Origin: Sphingomonas sp. TDK1
GTDB taxonomy: Bacteria; Pseudomonadota; Alphaproteobacteria; Sphingomonadales; Sphingomonadaceae
DNA: 48,570 nucleotides
Reading direction: 5' to 3'
NCBI RefSeq assembly: GCF_001650735.1
Contig: NZ_LXVY01000010.1
Span: 1-48,570, forward strand
Shown: piece after piece, positions 22,786-33,329 of the stretch
Position numbering within the stretch: the first letter of the stretch is position 1
How the letters are laid out: every line of letters starts with the position of its first letter
Made by a program: the position numbers and the translations under genes
The notes under the pieces: generated by a model
What the model saw: only the letters and a program-made list of their open reading frames with translations
The model's database searches: none
What the model was told of the DNA's origin: nothing

Positions 22786-23456
22786 CCGCCGCGCACCATG
22801 TAGCCAGCGCCGCGCACGGTTTCGATCGCATCATCGTCGAACCCGGCGTTGAGCTTGGAGCGCAGGCGGCTCAGATGCGTCTCGACGATGTTCGTCTTGG
22901 GATCGAAATCGAAATCCCAGACACGTTCCAGCAGCATCGTGCGCGTCATCACCCGGCGCGGATTGCGCATCAGCTCGGCGAGCAACGCGAATTCGCGCGG
23001 TTGCAGCACGATCCGGCGACCGTCTCGCGTGACGGTGCGCCGGTGAAGATCGAGCTCGATCGCACCAATAACGAGCACGCTCGCTTCGGTCTGGGTAGCT
23101 GGACGACGCCCGAGGGCATGAACGCGCGCTGCCAGCTCGGAAAAGGCGAATGGCTTGACCAGATAATCGTCGGCACCGCCTTCCAGTCCTTCGACACGAT
23201 CGGCGATGCCGCCCACAGCAGTGAGCATGAGAGCCGGCGTCATATTGCCCGCCGCGCGCAATGCCTTGATTAGCGACAGGCCATCCAGACCGGGAAGCAT
23301 CCGATCGACAATCAGCGCGTCGAACTGGTCGCCAGTCGCCTGAAATAGTCCATCGCGACCATCGGTGCTCGTGATGACATGATGCCCCAGCTCCGCAAGC
23401 CCGCGGGCCACGAAGCGGTTGGTCTCGTCATCATCTTCCACGATCAGGATTCGCAT
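22782..23456 (-). CDS. OmpR-family response regulator of the RND operon
   Basis: A 224-residue regulator with a receiver domain (acidic EDDD near the N-terminus, phospho-acceptor D51 in IVDRMLP, KPF at the switch region) and a winged-helix DNA-binding domain (about 125-222). The longer upstream frame lacks similarity, so ATG 23456 is used. Placed downstream of the pump genes and upstream of its kinase, it is the likely regulator of this operon. Confidence 0.9.
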   Translation of the reverse strand: MRILIVEDDDETNRFVARGLAELGHHVITSTDGRDGLFQATGDQFDALIVDRMLPGLDGLSLIKALRAAGNMTPALMLTAVGGIADRVEGLEGGADDYLVKPFAFSELAARVHALGRRPATQTEASVLVIGAIELDLHRRTVTRDGRRIVLQPREFALLAELMRNPRRVMTRTMLLERVWDFDFDPKTNIVETHLSRLRSKLNAGFDDDAIETVRGAGYMVRGG

Positions 23457-23466
23457 GACTGCCCTT

Positions 23467-24843
23467 CTAACCCGCCGGGCCGTTCGTCTGCCATCCACCA
23501 CCGAGCGCCCGGAACAGTGCAACCTGGGATTGCGCCACGGTGAGGTCGGACTGTGCCTGGGCGAGCGCGGCTTGCACCCGCGCGCGCTCGGCATCGAACT
23601 GGATCAGCGAGGCGGTATCCCCAAGCCGAACACGAGCGGCTGCACGGCGCGCGTAGAGCGCGGACTGGACGCGTGCGGCATCGAGCGCACGATTACGACG
23701 CACTTCGCTGTCATAAGCGGCGAGCGCGGTTTCGACTTCGCGCAGCGCCCGCAATACCGCCACATCCCAACCGGCGAGCGCAGCACGCTCGGTCGCGCGG
23801 GCCTGTTTCAGTCGTGCGCGCGCCGGGGCCTGATTGGGGAAGGCCCAGCTTATGAGCGGTGAAGCCGTCGCGACGAAGCCACCCGTCAGCAGCCCGACCG
23901 CACCGCCTAGGTTCACGCGCGGGTAGAGATCGGCGCGGGCAACACCGATCCGCGCCGCGGCTGCGGCGAGGCGGCGTTCGGCTTCGCGAATATCGGGGCG
24001 ACGTAGCAGCAGCGCCTGTCCGTCGCCCACGGGCACCGCCGCACGGAGCTTCGGGGGCGCATTGCAGACGATGTTGAACCCGCGCGCTTCAGTGGGAGGA
24101 CGGCCCTGCAAGGTTGCGATCCGGTACAGGGCATTCGTGCGCGCCGCCTCGAACGGGGCCAGCGTTGCGCGGGTGGATTCCAGCAGGCTGGCGGCCTGAG
24201 AGACTTCGAGCGGGGAGACTTCGCCAGCGGCAAGCTGGTCGCGCACCACCCCAACCGAGCGTTCCTGAACCGCGATTATCTCGCGCGAGACATTCGCCGC
24301 ACGGGTCGCACCGCACAGATCGACATAGGCGAGCACCGTATCCGCCACGACCGCGACGCGCAGGGAGTCCAGCGCCGCGGCCTGAGCATCGGCATCGGCC
24401 CCCGCCGCCAGCGCGCCCGAGCGCAGGCGGCCGAACAGGTCGATATCCCAGCTCGCGGTCAGGGCAAGATCGTAGTCGGTGGTAGGTACGTTCGATGACG
24501 CGCTCGGTTGCGTCGCGCTGTTGTCGATCGTTCCCGCGCTCTCGATCGTGGTTTGCGGCAGCCGCGCGGCGCGCGCCTGCCGCAGTGCCGCGCGCGCGCC
24601 GTCGAGATTGGCATAGGCGACGCGCAGATCGGCATTGGCGGCAAGGCTCGCCTCGACCAGTCGATCAAGCGCCGGATCGTCGTACAGCCGCCACCAGTCA
24701 TTCGGGACCGGGCCGATCGCCGCGGTCGGAAGGTTTGCGAAAGCACCCCTGGCGGTCGCGGGTGCGATCGTCGGCGGGGGCAGAGGCGCGGTCATGCACC
24801 CCACGACCGCGAGCGCGGCGATCGGAGCAAACCGGCGGATCAT
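23467..24843 (-). CDS. NodT/OprM-type outer-membrane channel lipoprotein
   Basis: A 458-residue outer-membrane factor for the tripartite pump. The N-terminus [16 protein letters not shown] has a lipobox with Cys16. Two long helical repeats typical of the TolC superfamily are visible ([21 protein letters not shown] and the [16 protein letters not shown] block). It overlaps the RND permease stop by 4 bp. Confidence 0.88.
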   Translation of the reverse strand: MIRRFAPIAALAVVGCMTAPLPPPTIAPATARGAFANLPTAAIGPVPNDWWRLYDDPALDRLVEASLAANADLRVAYANLDGARAALRQARAARLPQTTIESAGTIDNSATQPSASSNVPTTDYDLALTASWDIDLFGRLRSGALAAGADADAQAAALDSLRVAVVADTVLAYVDLCGATRAANVSREIIAVQERSVGVVRDQLAAGEVSPLEVSQAASLLESTRATLAPFEAARTNALYRIATLQGRPPTEARGFNIVCNAPPKLRAAVPVGDGQALLLRRPDIREAERRLAAAAARIGVARADLYPRVNLGGAVGLLTGGFVATASPLISWAFPNQAPARARLKQARATERAALAGWDVAVLRALREVETALAAYDSEVRRNRALDAARVQSALYARRAAARVRLGDTASLIQFDAERARVQAALAQAQSDLTVAQSQVALFRALGGGWQTNGPAG

Positions 24844-27800
24844 GCGGGAACTCCGGCGAGCGGGGCATCGGGCGCGGGCTTCTCCCGGCCGAAGCGCGCA
24901 TAGAGCGCGGGCATCAGGAACAGGTTGAGCACGGTCGAGGAGACGAGTCCGCCCAAGATGACGATCGCCATCGGATGCTCGATTTCATGGCCCGGCGCGT
25001 TGCCGGCGACGATCAGCGGCAGCAGCGCAAGGCCGGCGCACGCGGCGGTCATCAGGATCGGCACCAACCGTTCCTCCGCGCCGCGCAGGATCAGGCGCGG
25101 GCCGAACGCTTCGCCCTCGAACCGGCGGAGATGATCGTAGTGCGACAGCAGCATGATGCCGTTGCGTGCCGAGATGCCGATGACCGTCACGAAGCCGACC
25201 AGCGAGCCGAGCGACAGCACCCCACCCGTCAGCGCCACGCCGACTACCCCGCCGACCAGCGCGAACGGCAGGCTGGTCGCGACCAGCGCGGTGATCCGTG
25301 CCGATCGAAACTCCAGCCACACCAGCAGCAGAACGCCGAGCAGGCAGAGCAGCCCCGTCGTCCAGAGCCGCTGGCGCGAGTCACGCAGCGCCGCATATTC
25401 GCCCAGCACCTGGGGATGGTATCCGGTCGCGAACGGCACCTGACCCACAGCCGTTTCGACAGCGCGCGCGACAGTGCCGAGGTCCGCACCGGCTACATTG
25501 AGCGTGACGTCGATCCGGCGCTGACCGTTCTCGCGCTTGATCTCGTTCGGGGCAGGCATGATGCGGATATCGGCCACGTCGCGCAGCCGCACCGGCGCGC
25601 CCGCAGGCGTCTGGATCATCATGTCGGCAAGCGCGTGGACATCGCCGCGCACCTTGGGTTCGCCCCACAGCGCCACGTCGAACGCTTTCTGGTCGCGGTA
25701 GATTTCGCCGACCTTCTGCCCCGCGACCAAGGTTTGCGCCTGTCGCCGTACTTCGCCCGCGGTGAGGCCCAGCGTGGCCAGATCGCCGGGCCGGGGACGG
25801 ACCTGAATCTGCGGCACCAGCACCTGTTGCTCGACCTTGAGATCCGCAACCCCGTCGATCGCCGCGACCCTGGCCCGCACCCGCTCAGCCGTGGCGCGAA
25901 GCTCGACCTGATCGGGACCGAAGATGCGGACGACGACGGTCGCGCCCGCGCCGCTCAACACTTCCTTGATGCGCTCGCGCAAATAGGTGAGCACGTCGCG
26001 GTAGAGGCCGGGATAGCCGTCGATCACTTCCTTGATACGCGCGACGCTGGCGTCATAGTCGACATTCTCGTCCAGGCTGATCCATAGCTCGGTGAAGTTC
26101 GGGCCGACCACCTCGTCCGCGGCTTCCGCACGGCCGATATGCGCGCCGAAGTTGCGCACGCCGGGGATTGCGCGCAGTTCCTTGGAGGCGCGGATCGTGA
26201 TGCGGTCCATCGCCTCGATCGACGTGCCGGGCTTCTCGACGAAGTGCATCAGGAAGTCGGTTTCGCGAAAGTCGGGCAGGAACTGATCCTTGAACCCGGC
26301 GTAGCCGACGCCGGCCAGCAGCAGGCCGCCCGCGACGATCCCCATCGCCAGCGCCGGTCGCGCCACCATGCGCGGCAGCACCCCGGCGTAGCGGCGCTTG
26401 AGCGCCCCGACGAGCCGCGTGTCACGCTCTGCCTTGAGGGGCGCGTTCGGCAGCAGGAACAGGCACATCGCCGGCGTCACCACCAGCGCGACCAGCAACG
26501 ACGCGGCAATCGCCAGCACATAGGCGATGGCAAGCGGCTGAAAGAACGTCCCCGCGACCCCGCCCAAAAAGAAGATCGGCAGGAACACCAGCATCACGAT
26601 CAGCGAGGCAAACACCACCGCCGATCGCACTTCCAGCGAGGCGGACAGCACCACATCGAAATTGGAGCGCGGGTTGCCCGCCTCGCGGTTAAGCCGCAGC
26701 CGGCGAGCGATGTTCTCCACGTCGATGATCGCGTCATCGACCACCTCGCCGAGCGCGATGACCAGTCCGGCGATCACCATCGTGTTGATCGTGGCACCAC
26801 TCCACAGCAGCACCAGCCCCGCGCCGAGCAGCGACAGCGGTATGGCGACCAGACTGATCGTCGCCTGCCGCCAATCGCGGGTGAAGACGAACAGCACCAC
26901 GGCCACGAGCAGGCAGCCGATCGCGAGCGCGCGTGTCAGGTTGTCGATCGAGCGTTCGATGAAGGTCGCCGGGCGGAAGATCGTCGTATCGACCTTCACG
27001 TCGCGCAGGCCCGGCTTCAGCTCACCGATCGCGGCCTCCACGTCACGGGTAAGCTGGAGGGTGTTGCCGGTCGGCTGCTTCTCGACGATCAGCATCAGGC
27101 CGGGGCCGTCGTCGATGATCGCATTGCCGATCGGCGCGGCGAAGCCGTCGACCACGCGGGCGACGTCGCCGATGCGGACCGGCGCTTCGCCGCTCTGCTT
27201 GATGACCGCCTGGGCAAGATCGGCCGAGGACTGGATCGCGCTCGTCTGCTGGACCGCGAGGCGCTGCGTTGCCGTATCGACGAAGCCGCCCCCGCCGACC
27301 AGCACCGCGTCGCCGGCCGCGGCGCGCAGTTCGGCGAGCGTCACGCCAGCAGCGCGCAGTCGGTCGGGATCGACCAGAACCTGCAATTGGCGGTCACGCA
27401 GACCCCAGATCGCGACGTTGGCGACGCCCGGCACCGCCATCAGGCGCGGCCGGATCGTCCAGCGCGCCAATTCGGAGAGCTGCATCTGATCGAGCTTGGC
27501 CGACGATATGCCGATCTTCATCGCCCGACTGGTCGACGACAGCGGCGGGAGCATCACCGGGGGACGCGCGGCGGCGGGCAACCGTGCCTGCACCTGCGTT
27601 ACCCGTTCCTGCACGAGCTGGCGGGCGCGGATCACGTCGGTGCCGCGATCGAACAGGATCGATACCGACGACAGACCGAGCACCGACTTCGACCGCAGCG
27701 TCATCAGATCGGGGACGCCGTTCACGGCCGTTTCAATCGGCACGGTAATCAGGCTTTCCACCTCCTCGGTGGAGAGGCCCGGAGCTTCGGTTTGAATCTC

Positions 27801-27941
27801 CACCATCGGTGGCGCGAACTCTGGAAACACGTCCAGCGGCACGTCGCCGGTCGCGCGTAGCCCAAGTACGACCAGCAGCGCCGCGAGCGCGAGAATGAGG
27901 ACGCGCTGGGTCAGCGCGGCACGGACCAACCAGGCAAGCAT
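24840..27941 (-). CDS. RND efflux permease, CusA/CzcA-like
   Basis: A 1033-residue inner-membrane proton-driven pump. The start [14 protein letters not shown] at 27941 overlaps the adaptor stop by one base. The [21 protein letters not shown] block and the TM4 segment [17 protein letters not shown] are those of heavy-metal-type RND proteins, the TM4 acids being the proton relay. The metal ligands cannot be assigned by eye, so substrate (Cu/Ag, Co/Zn/Cd, or organic) is open. It works with the adaptor upstream and the NodT-like channel downstream. Confidence 0.9.
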   Translation of the reverse strand: MLAWLVRAALTQRVLILALAALLVVLGLRATGDVPLDVFPEFAPPMVEIQTEAPGLSTEEVESLITVPIETAVNGVPDLMTLRSKSVLGLSSVSILFDRGTDVIRARQLVQERVTQVQARLPAAARPPVMLPPLSSTSRAMKIGISSAKLDQMQLSELARWTIRPRLMAVPGVANVAIWGLRDRQLQVLVDPDRLRAAGVTLAELRAAAGDAVLVGGGGFVDTATQRLAVQQTSAIQSSADLAQAVIKQSGEAPVRIGDVARVVDGFAAPIGNAIIDDGPGLMLIVEKQPTGNTLQLTRDVEAAIGELKPGLRDVKVDTTIFRPATFIERSIDNLTRALAIGCLLVAVVLFVFTRDWRQATISLVAIPLSLLGAGLVLLWSGATINTMVIAGLVIALGEVVDDAIIDVENIARRLRLNREAGNPRSNFDVVLSASLEVRSAVVFASLIVMLVFLPIFFLGGVAGTFFQPLAIAYVLAIAASLLVALVVTPAMCLFLLPNAPLKAERDTRLVGALKRRYAGVLPRMVARPALAMGIVAGGLLLAGVGYAGFKDQFLPDFRETDFLMHFVEKPGTSIEAMDRITIRASKELRAIPGVRNFGAHIGRAEAADEVVGPNFTELWISLDENVDYDASVARIKEVIDGYPGLYRDVLTYLRERIKEVLSGAGATVVVRIFGPDQVELRATAERVRARVAAIDGVADLKVEQQVLVPQIQVRPRPGDLATLGLTAGEVRRQAQTLVAGQKVGEIYRDQKAFDVALWGEPKVRGDVHALADMMIQTPAGAPVRLRDVADIRIMPAPNEIKRENGQRRIDVTLNVAGADLGTVARAVETAVGQVPFATGYHPQVLGEYAALRDSRQRLWTTGLLCLLGVLLLVWLEFRSARITALVATSLPFALVGGVVGVALTGGVLSLGSLVGFVTVIGISARNGIMLLSHYDHLRRFEGEAFGPRLILRGAEERLVPILMTAACAGLALLPLIVAGNAPGHEIEHPMAIVILGGLVSSTVLNLFLMPALYARFGREKPAPDAPLAGVPA

Positions 27942-28939
27942 CAGTGCGGCGTCCCGAACTCGGTCCCGAACAGCTCGGCCGCCCCGTCCGTCACGACTTC
28001 GGCACCACGCTCCAGGCCGCGCGACAACAGCGCACGGCCATCGGCGACGCTCGCGACCTCGATTCGTTGGCGAACATAGGTGTCGGGTGCAGTCTTCCGG
28101 TACACCCATTCGCCGCCATAGATGTCGCGGACGATCGCCGCGGTCGGGACCGACAGCCCGTCTGCCCGCCCGCCGAGCGGCAACGCTACGGCGACGCGCT
28201 GGCCGACGCGGTAGGCACGGTCGCGATTATCGAGTGCGAAGAACAGATCGACGGTGCCCGCGACCGCATTGGCCGAGGGCGGTGCCTGGACCGGGCGCGC
28301 AGCGCGCGGAGCGGCGCGATCGTCGCCGAGGGGGCGAACCGTAGCCGTGCGACCGCGTTCGATGGCGCTCACGTCGGTGCCGAACACCGGCACCCGCACC
28401 CACAGCGTCGACAGATTGCCCATCGACGCGATCGAGGGACCGAGCAGCCCGCGTTGCGCGCGCGCCGCATCCAGTGCTGCCCGCGCGGTGGCGAGCGCCG
28501 CCGCGGCTTCGTCGCGTCCTCGGACGCTGCCCGCTTCCTCACGCACTAGAGCAGCGGCACGATTATAGGCGATGACGGCAAGCCGCACTTGCGCTTGCGC
28601 CCGCGCGATCTCGCCTTCGGCCGCAACCTGACTGACCCCGATCTGGGCGAGGTTGCTCGTCGATCCCGTTGGCACGCCCGCCCCGCCGGTTGCCGGCACG
28701 ACGACCTCGCCGCTCGTCGCGCGGATTTGCGCGGCCGAACCATCGCCAATTCTTACCGTTCGGATGCCGAGACGCTGTTGCGCTTGCGTCGTGAGGGTGA
28801 GCTTCAGCAGATCGCTTTCGTGGGCGACCGCCGCGGCCTTGGCTGGGGGAGTTGGGGGTGAAGCCGGATCGCTGCCGCATCCAGTCAGGATCGCCAGCAG
28901 GGGCCATGTGGCGATCGGAAGGCATCGGATAGGCGTCAT
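27941..28939 (-). CDS. RND periplasmic adaptor lipoprotein
   Basis: A 332-residue membrane-fusion protein; lipobox LAILTGC with Cys21. After a short N-terminal arm comes a helical region (about 105-165), then barrel segments ([21 protein letters not shown] and [12 protein letters not shown]) and a C-terminal membrane-proximal domain. It is shorter than CusB or CzcB, mainly in the barrel-sandwich/hairpin part. It is the first gene of the seven-gene operon that runs to 19994. Confidence 0.87.
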   Translation of the reverse strand: MTPIRCLPIATWPLLAILTGCGSDPASPPTPPAKAAAVAHESDLLKLTLTTQAQQRLGIRTVRIGDGSAAQIRATSGEVVVPATGGAGVPTGSTSNLAQIGVSQVAAEGEIARAQAQVRLAVIAYNRAAALVREEAGSVRGRDEAAAALATARAALDAARAQRGLLGPSIASMGNLSTLWVRVPVFGTDVSAIERGRTATVRPLGDDRAAPRAARPVQAPPSANAVAGTVDLFFALDNRDRAYRVGQRVAVALPLGGRADGLSVPTAAIVRDIYGGEWVYRKTAPDTYVRQRIEVASVADGRALLSRGLERGAEVVTDGAAELFGTEFGTPH

Positions 28940-29106
28940 GCCGCGACAGTAGCAGCCTCATGTTGGCGGCAGCTTGGGGCGACTATACAAAATCCCAATG
29001 TTCGGCAGGAAGCGATAGGCTGGTGTCACAACCGGTCGTGGCTGTTGAAAATCTCGCGTTCGAATTGATGTTGCGCGATTAGGGCACTGAGCGCTCTTTC
29101 AGGCCC
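28940..29106. promoter_or_regulatory. Promoter region of the RND operon, interrupted upstream by the Tn3 element
   Basis: This 167-bp gap holds the promoter for the adaptor gene and a copy of GTGTCACAACCGGTC (29029-29043). A loose repeat, CATGTTGGCGG (28960-28970) and AATGTTCGGCAGG (28997-29009), lies within 70 bp of the start and may be regulator-binding. The Tn3-family transposon begins just beyond. Confidence 0.4.
29029..29043 (+). repeat. GTGTCACAACCGGTC motif, copy 3
   Basis: Identical over 15 bases to the reverse complement of the 3274-3288 copy and over 12 to the 19968 copy. Confidence 0.6.
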
Positions 29107-29111
29107 CATTC
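29107..29111. repeat. Target site duplication, left copy (CATTC)
   Basis: CATTC directly abuts the left end of the Tn3-family element; the same five bases abut its right end at 45302-45306. Confidence 0.9.
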
Positions 29112-29149
29112 GGGGACCGGTGAGAGAAGGCCCGAAAACGTACGCTAAG
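29112..29149 (+). repeat. Tn3-family left inverted repeat
   Basis: 38 bp, starting GGGGACCGG and ending TACGCTAAG, the canonical Tn3-family form. Its last bases overlap the tnpA stop. Confidence 0.95.
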
Positions 29150-32114
29150 GGCGGCGCTCGACGGCAGCGGTGCGGAGTGGCCTGAACCGTCCGCGCGGAC
29201 GGTCGATCTCACTCCAGAGATAGTCGCCAGTGAGCCCGACATGCTCCCAGCCGAGCGGGGCGACATGGGCGAGCAGCTCGTCCGGCACCTTGGCACCGGT
29301 CGAGCGCAGGTGCTCGACGGCGCGTTCAAGGTACACAGTGTTCCAGAGCGCGACCGCGGCGGTGACCAGCGTCAGCCCGGACGCACGGTGGCGCTGGTTC
29401 TCGAACGTGCGGTCGCGGAGCTCTCCCAGGCGGTTGAAAAAGATGGCGCGGGCGAGCGCGTTCCGGGCCTCTCCCTTGTTCAGGATTGAGCCGGTGCGAC
29501 GCCGCTGTTCCGGGTCGTCCAGCCAGTCGAGCATGAACAGGGTGCGCTCGACGCGCCCGATCTCACGAAGCGCGCGAGCGACCGGGTTCTGGCGCGGGTA
29601 GCCCGCCAGCTTCTTCAACATGGCGGACGCGCTCACCGTGCCCGCCTTGATCGAGGCGGCCAGCCTGAGCGTCTCGTCCCAGTTCTCCTCGATGGCGCGG
29701 ATGTTCACCGGACCCGCGACAAGGGGCCGCAGCGTCGGCCAGGGGTCGAGCGCGGCCAACCCGTACAGGCGTCGCTCGTTCAGGTCCCGGATGCGTGGCG
29801 CGAACCTGAAGCCAAGCAGGTGACATAGCCCGAAAACATGGTCGACGGCGCCGGCCGTGTCGGTCGCGTGCTCGCGGATGACGAGCTCGCTCTCGTGATC
29901 GAGCAGGCCGTCGATGACGTGGGCGGCCTCGCCGGCGTTCGCTGCGATAACCTTGGTATGGAACGGCGTGAACCGGTCGGTGACATGGGTGTAGAAGAGC
30001 ACGCCCGGCTCCGAGCCGTAGCGGGCGTTCAGATCGGCGCGCGCCTCGCCGCGACCGCCCGCCCGGAAGAACTGGCCGTCGGACGACGACAGCTCGCCCG
30101 AGCCCCAAACCCTACCCAGCGGGTGCGCGTTGTGCGTGTCGACGAGGCTGGCCAGCGCCGACAGGTATGTCTCGTCGCGCACGTGCCACTCAGCCGTCCA
30201 GCGCAGGCGAGAGAGCGTCAACCCGCGCGAGCTCTCCGCCATGCGACCGAGTCCGAGGTTGGTCGCGTCCGCCAGGATCGTGCCCATAAGCGCGGCCTGG
30301 TCGGACGCGGGCTCGCCGCTGCGGGCATGGACGAAGGCGTCCGCGAACCCCGACCAGGCCGCAACCTCGACTAAGAGGTCGGTCACGCGCACGCGGGGCA
30401 GCAGTGCGTAAAGCCTGATCTTCAATTCATCGGCTTCGTCCGGCACGGCGCGTCTGAGCGGCGATACGGTGAGCTCGTCGCCAGCAATGACGACGTCGAA
30501 CAGCTCGCCGGCCGCGGCGGCGCGCTCCACCTCGCTCATGCGTCGGACCGCCGCGGCCCGGCGCTCGGTGTGCCAGTCGGCGAAGCTGGACGGGACCGCG
30601 AGGTCGAGCCCGCCCTCGTCGCGCATCGCAACGTAAGCCGCCTCGGGCAGGAGATAGTCGTCGAGCGTGCGATAGGCGCGGCTGCCGTCGACCCAAACGC
30701 CGCCCGACGCGAGCCGTTCGCGCAGGTGGATGATGACGGCCACCTCATAGGCCCGGCGGTCGACCTCACCCCCGCCCGGAAACACCACCTTGCGCCAGCG
30801 TGGGCGCAGGAACGTGGTCGGCACGCGCTTGGGCAGCACTGAGCGGCCGTCGCGGTACATGCGCCGGAGCGCGTCGACAGCACCGAGCAGCGGATCGCCT
30901 GGACGCGCGGCGCGGAACGTGAACGCGTTGAAGAGCGTAGGAGCGAAGCGCCGCACCTCGGGGTAGCGCTGGACCACCTCCTCGAGCCCGTCCTCGCTCC
31001 CGCGGGTCAGCTCCTCCGCGAACCGGACGCTGCGCTCCAGCAGCTCCCAACCGATCCGGTCGTCAATGGCGCGCAACGGGTCGCGGCCGCTCGCGCGCGC
31101 TTCGATCAGGAGGCGGCCGAGCCGGGCGTGCACGCGCGCCGTGTCCTTCAACAGCCGCGCCTCGCCCAAGAGCCGCTCCGATCGGGTCCGGTCCGCTCGA
31201 CGGAGCAGCGAGCCCACCATCTTCTCGACCATGAGCAGCGCCGCATCGGTGAGCGCGGCTTCCAGTTCGATCGCGAACGCGACGAGGGTCGCCAGCCGGC
31301 GGCGTCGCTCCATGCGACGCAGCGCCTGCGCGGTCACGATGCCGGCGACGCGGGCGATGACAGCGTAGCGGGCCGCGTGAATGCGTCGCGCCCGCTCGGG
31401 CTCGACTTCAAGCGAGCGCACCCGGTCAAGCCGTTCCACGACCGCCTTGAAGTTGGCTGCGGTCGGCGCTTCCGACCACTCGCGGATCCAGCCCAGCCCC
31501 GTGCGACCCTGCTCGCCGGGATCGATCAGGTACATAAGCGCCGCTTCCTGCTCGGGCGTGAGGTCCCGGATCAGCCCCTTATGGGCAACCCGGCGCGCCT
31601 GGGCTCGGGCGATCAGCGCCAGGCGCTCGAGGGTCGACGCCGCGGGCACGACCACGCGGGCATGGCGGAGCCGCTCGACCATAGTCGCGACGATCGGCTC
31701 GCCGCGGTCGGTCGAGGTCGCCACCTCTATCCCGAGCGCCAGCATTGCGCGCAGATCGGGGCGCTCGAACGGGCGCAGGCCAAGGTACGTCTCGAGCTCG
31801 GCACGGTGCTCGCGCAGGGTCGGCGCGCGCTCCGCGTAACGGGCAAACTCCTCGGCCGACCCGCCGATCTGCGTCGCAAGCAAATCTAACATTTCGCGTG
31901 GAGGCTGTTCACTGGGAAACAGCGCTCGGCCGGGATAACGCAGGTAGCAGAGCTGGACCGCATAGCCGATGCGGTTGGCTCCACGCCTTCGACGACAGAC
32001 CTGGATGAGGTCGTCGGCGCCGAGCGTGTAGAACCGCTCGACGGTGTTGCGGTCGCCGGGAGGGTCGAAGATCGCCGCCCGTTGCCCGGGCGAGAGTATC
32101 GTTTTGGTCGGCAT
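29145..32114 (-). CDS. tnpA: Tn3-family transposase TnpA
   Basis: A 989-residue DDE transposase of normal family length and apparently intact. Conserved blocks around the catalytic acids are visible in the C-terminal third: ILADATNLGLGRM, SSSDGQFF, EHATDTAGAVDHVFGL and NKGEARNALARAIFFNRLGE. It starts at ATG 32114 next to the res region and ends inside the left inverted repeat. With intact ends and target duplication it suggests a potentially active element. Confidence 0.95.
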   Translation of the reverse strand: MPTKTILSPGQRAAIFDPPGDRNTVERFYTLGADDLIQVCRRRRGANRIGYAVQLCYLRYPGRALFPSEQPPREMLDLLATQIGGSAEEFARYAERAPTLREHRAELETYLGLRPFERPDLRAMLALGIEVATSTDRGEPIVATMVERLRHARVVVPAASTLERLALIARAQARRVAHKGLIRDLTPEQEAALMYLIDPGEQGRTGLGWIREWSEAPTAANFKAVVERLDRVRSLEVEPERARRIHAARYAVIARVAGIVTAQALRRMERRRRLATLVAFAIELEAALTDAALLMVEKMVGSLLRRADRTRSERLLGEARLLKDTARVHARLGRLLIEARASGRDPLRAIDDRIGWELLERSVRFAEELTRGSEDGLEEVVQRYPEVRRFAPTLFNAFTFRAARPGDPLLGAVDALRRMYRDGRSVLPKRVPTTFLRPRWRKVVFPGGGEVDRRAYEVAVIIHLRERLASGGVWVDGSRAYRTLDDYLLPEAAYVAMRDEGGLDLAVPSSFADWHTERRAAAVRRMSEVERAAAAGELFDVVIAGDELTVSPLRRAVPDEADELKIRLYALLPRVRVTDLLVEVAAWSGFADAFVHARSGEPASDQAALMGTILADATNLGLGRMAESSRGLTLSRLRWTAEWHVRDETYLSALASLVDTHNAHPLGRVWGSGELSSSDGQFFRAGGRGEARADLNARYGSEPGVLFYTHVTDRFTPFHTKVIAANAGEAAHVIDGLLDHESELVIREHATDTAGAVDHVFGLCHLLGFRFAPRIRDLNERRLYGLAALDPWPTLRPLVAGPVNIRAIEENWDETLRLAASIKAGTVSASAMLKKLAGYPRQNPVARALREIGRVERTLFMLDWLDDPEQRRRTGSILNKGEARNALARAIFFNRLGELRDRTFENQRHRASGLTLVTAAVALWNTVYLERAVEHLRSTGAKVPDELLAHVAPLGWEHVGLTGDYLWSEIDRPRGRFRPLRTAAVERRP

Positions 32115-32133
32115 CGCCCCGGTCCCCCGAATC

Positions 32134-32256
32134 CGTCACATATTGTTCCACTCAGGATGTTCGCGGAGCATAGACAGGAACACGGGTTAAATGACAAAGA
32201 AGGCGCTCGATGGCGAGCAACCGGGCTTTGTCACGAATACGGACGAATATGTGACG
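32134..32256. promoter_or_regulatory. Putative res site and divergent tnpA/tnpR promoters
   Basis: A 28-bp dyad at 32229-32256 has arms TGTCACGAATAC and (reverse) CGTCACATATTC, the size and form of a resolvase crossover subsite. A second CGTCACATATTG lies at 32134-32145, with an opposing CATAGACAGG at 32169-32178. The dyad overlaps the 5' end of the annotated tnpR frame, which bears on where tnpR starts. Confidence 0.55.
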
Positions 32257-32877
32257 ACGCTGATCGGCTATGCCCGGGTCTCGAAGGCGGACGGCAGCCA
32301 AGTCCACGACCTCCAGCGCGACGCGCTCGCCGCGGCCGGGGTCGCGGCCGAGCACGTCTATGAGGACAGCGCCTCGGGGCGGCGCGACAACCGGCCGGGG
32401 CTTGATGCCGCCCTCAAGGCGCTGCGGGGCGGCGACACGCTGGTTGTTTGGAAACTCGACCGGCTCGGGCGCGACCTGCGCCATCTCGTCAACTTAGTCG
32501 GCGACCTAACCAAGCGGGAGGTCGGGCTGAAGGTGCTGGCGGGCGAGGGCGCGTCGATCGACACCACGACCGCCAACGGCCGGCTGGTGTTCGCGATCTT
32601 CGCAGGCCTTGCCGAGTTCGAGCGCGAGCTGATCGTCGAGCGCACCCGCGCCGGCCTCGCTTCGGCCCGCGCGCGCGGGCGGCATGGCGGCCGACCGTTC
32701 AAGATGACCCCTGCCAAGCTGCGTCTCGCCCAGGCCGCGATGGGCAAGCCGGAAACCAAGGTGGGCGAGCTGTGTGCCGAGCTCGGCATCACTCGGCAGA
32801 CGCTCTACCGGCACGTCACGCCCAAGGGTGACATCAGACCGGACGGCGAGAAATTGTTGAGCCGACGGGCAAAGTGA
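32191..32877 (+). CDS. tnpR: Tn3-family serine resolvase TnpR
   Basis: A 228-residue small serine recombinase (catalytic IGYARVSK, then LVVWKLDRLGRDLRH, LAEFERELIVERT, and a C-terminal helix-turn-helix GELCAELGITRQTLYRHV). The frame opens at ATG 32191, but the first 20 residues have no family similarity and lie over the putative res dyad. GTG 32251, giving MTTLIGYARVS, is a strong alternative. It resolves cointegrates formed by TnpA and converges on the thioesterase gene. Confidence 0.88.
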   Translation: MTKKALDGEQPGFVTNTDEYVTTLIGYARVSKADGSQVHDLQRDALAAAGVAAEHVYEDSASGRRDNRPGLDAALKALRGGDTLVVWKLDRLGRDLRHLVNLVGDLTKREVGLKVLAGEGASIDTTTANGRLVFAIFAGLAEFERELIVERTRAGLASARARGRHGGRPFKMTPAKLRLAQAAMGKPETKVGELCAELGITRQTLYRHVTPKGDIRPDGEKLLSRRAK

Positions 32878-32903
32878 ACGCGGACGTCGAACCGTGTTCG
32901 CGA

Positions 32904-33296
32904 TCACGTTAATCGCGGGACGCGACGCGGCTGCCGGTCATCACCGATCGCTACGAAGACGAACCGGGCCTGCGTCACGCGGCAAGCCTCGTCGGTGTGC
33001 CGGCCGCGCCGCCATGCCTCGACGGTGATGGTCATCGAGGTCGTCCCGGTCGCGACCAGCCTGGCATGGACCGACACCTCATCGCCGACGAACACGGGGC
33101 GGTGGAACTGCATGCCTTCGACCGCGATCGTCACCGCGCTACCGCCACAGTGTCGCGAGGCAACCGAACCGGCCGCGAGGTCCATCTGCGCCATCATCCA
33201 ACCGCCGAACATGTCGCCGTAAGGGTTCACGTCGGCGGGCATGGCGGTGACCCGGATGACCGGAGCATCGGCGGGCGGCTCTTCTTCTACAATCAT
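32904..33296 (-). CDS. YciA-like acyl-CoA thioesterase
   Basis: A 130-residue hot-dog fold protein. The NPYGDMFGGWMMAQMDLAAG block and the later GDEVSVHARL stretch match YciA/acyl-CoA hydrolase proteins, whose catalytic Asp is in the first block. It hydrolyses acyl-CoAs, possibly affecting membrane lipid supply. GAGGA precedes ATG 33296, 33 bp after the DUF2490 gene, so it is probably the last gene of the carbonic-anhydrase unit. Confidence 0.82.
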   Translation of the reverse strand: MIVEEEPPADAPVIRVTAMPADVNPYGDMFGGWMMAQMDLAAGSVASRHCGGSAVTIAVEGMQFHRPVFVGDEVSVHARLVATGTTSMTITVEAWRRGRHTDEACRVTQARFVFVAIGDDRQPRRVPRLT

Positions 33297-33329
33297 GGAG
33301 TCCTCGCCAATTTAGAGGGTGTGGGCGGC

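Noticed and set aside
24495..27860. Long plus-strand open frames of 530 and 573 codons
   Set aside because: They are antisense to the outer-membrane channel and RND permease genes, in high-GC sequence where antisense frames stay open.
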